Assembly (NCBI GenBank): GCA_964626685.1
Contig: CAZVJY010000003.1
Coordinates: 1-64,000 of the forward strand
Direction: 5' to 3'
Length of the DNA stretch: 64,000 nucleotides
From: RGEC01 sp964626685
GTDB taxonomy: Bacteria; Bacteroidota; Bacteroidia; NS11-12g; UBA955
Within the stretch, counting starts at the first letter, position 1, and each line of letters opens with the position of its first letter. Positions 63,525-64,000 of the stretch are shown one piece after another. Below the pieces are notes generated by a model that made no database searches, was not told the DNA's origin, and saw only the letters and a program-made list of their open reading frames with translations. Both the position numbers and the translations under genes were made by a program.

Positions 63525-64000
63525 CTACTGCAGGTGTGCACTGCAATTGTGCAGAATAATTCGGTAATGTTCGTCGGCTGAGCCTTTTTCAAGTACATAC
63601 AGGCAAACATTGTTGTGTTCGAAATCATCCATCATCTGGAGAGGATGGTTTGTCAGTAGGCACAGAAAACTGCGCATAGCCCTGCCGTGCATGCAAACCA
63701 GTACCGGTTTATCTGTGATGTGTCTTTCAAGGGTTTTTAATCCTTCCTTTTGGCGCTCAAACAAGGCAGCCGGAGTCTCACCTCCTTCTACCGCTGTGTG
63801 AAGATTTCCATCCCTCCAGGCGGCAACCATGTGTTTGAATGCCTCATGGCTTTCGGGTGTGGGAACCACGCCCTCCATAACGCCCCAGTTAATCTCATCG
63901 AGTTCAGGTACAATGAAGGCTGAAATCTTTCTTTCAAGGGTAAATGGAGCTACTGTCTGGTGGGTTCTTTTAAGCCTGCTAACAAAAATGTTTCCAAAAT
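63525..64000 (-). CDS. Histidine phosphatase family protein, N-terminus outside the window
   Basis: The frame is open from the right edge to the stop at 63525-63527. Visible are NIFVSRLKRTHQT (the SxLxRTxQT segment), VPELDEINWGVMEG (the catalytic-acid region in this family) and VLVCMHGRAMRSFLCLL, which supplies the second catalytic His. The RHG nucleophile motif must lie beyond 64000. These phosphoglycerate-mutase-like enzymes act on sugar phosphates or other small phosphates; the substrate is unknown. The ferredoxin gene starts 22 bp downstream with its own box. Confidence 0.88.
   Translation of the reverse strand, partial: FGNIFVSRLKRTHQTVAPFTLERKISAFIVPELDEINWGVMEGVVPTPESHEAFKHMVAAWRDGNLHTAVEGGETPAALFERQKEGLKTLERHITDKPVLVCMHGRAMRSFLCLLTNHPLQMMDDFEHNNVCLYVLEKGSADEHYRIILHNCSAHLQ

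Overview
The window is a piece of a Bacteroidota (Bacteroidetes) chromosome. The evidence is consistent: C-terminal sorting domains of the type IX secretion system (T9SS, both type A and the gliding-associated type B), PorG-like barrels beside uppS and bamA, a fused alpha/beta 2-oxoacid dehydrogenase E1, a bTHX ribosomal peptide, and many copies of the Bacteroidota promoter box TAnnTTTG. The order within the phylum cannot be fixed from sequence reading alone. Three runs of exactly 100 N (3732-3831, 8570-8669, 27997-28096) show a scaffolded draft or metagenome assembly; two of them interrupt genes. No phage, insertion sequence, CRISPR array, tRNA or rRNA was seen.

Layout. 1-8.1 kb: end of a membrane protein, the fused E1, an AT-rich polysaccharide-deacetylase-like gene, the first codons of a secreted protein cut by a gap, a Wzx-like flippase overlapping dut, a rhodanese-thioredoxin lipoprotein and a T9SS serine hydrolase. 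8.1-16.1 kb: a methyltransferase cut by a gap, then an envelope operon (two PorG-like barrels, uppS, bamA), an ALDH7 dehydrogenase and HU. 16.1-28 kb: an EamA transporter, a T9SS M1 peptidase followed by an MbnP/MbnH-like lipoprotein pair, the C-terminal part of MetH, a DEAD-box helicase, an unusual SDR and a beta-CASP nuclease. 28-38 kb: a repeat-bearing gapped intergenic region, a CRP-like regulator, uvrB, a large BNR propeller protein, a membrane phosphoesterase, recX, an ACMSD-type decarboxylase with a small membrane protein, and an APC permease. 39-56.8 kb: lipoproteins, a class-A-like serine hydrolase, a YbjN-like protein, two tandem paralogous lipoproteins divergent from a 1.6-kilo-residue type-B T9SS protein, ffh, pdxH, bTHX, fabI, an Ig/PKD type-A T9SS protein, a GT39 glycosyltransferase and an unknown secreted protein. 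56.8-64 kb: trhO, a DUF4468-like protein, the rplM-rpsI-rpsB-tsf operon, pyrH, an archaemetzincin-like lipoprotein, rpsT, a 2Fe-2S ferredoxin and a histidine phosphatase running off the end.

How the genes fit together. Most of the window is core housekeeping mixed with cell-envelope export: T9SS substrates and PorG-like barrels are exported or assembled through machinery such as BamA encoded here. Gene packing is tight, with several 1-4 bp start/stop overlaps and convergent 3' overlaps. The most unexpected general signal is that eleven start codons lie only 4-10 nt after an exact TAnnTTTG box, which predicts leaderless or almost leaderless mRNAs. I found no clear, entirely new multi-gene defence or biosynthetic system. 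The best candidates for follow-up are the M1 peptidase/MbnP/MbnH cluster, the secreted archaemetzincin after pyrH, the tandem PorG-like genes, and the leaderless-promoter pattern.
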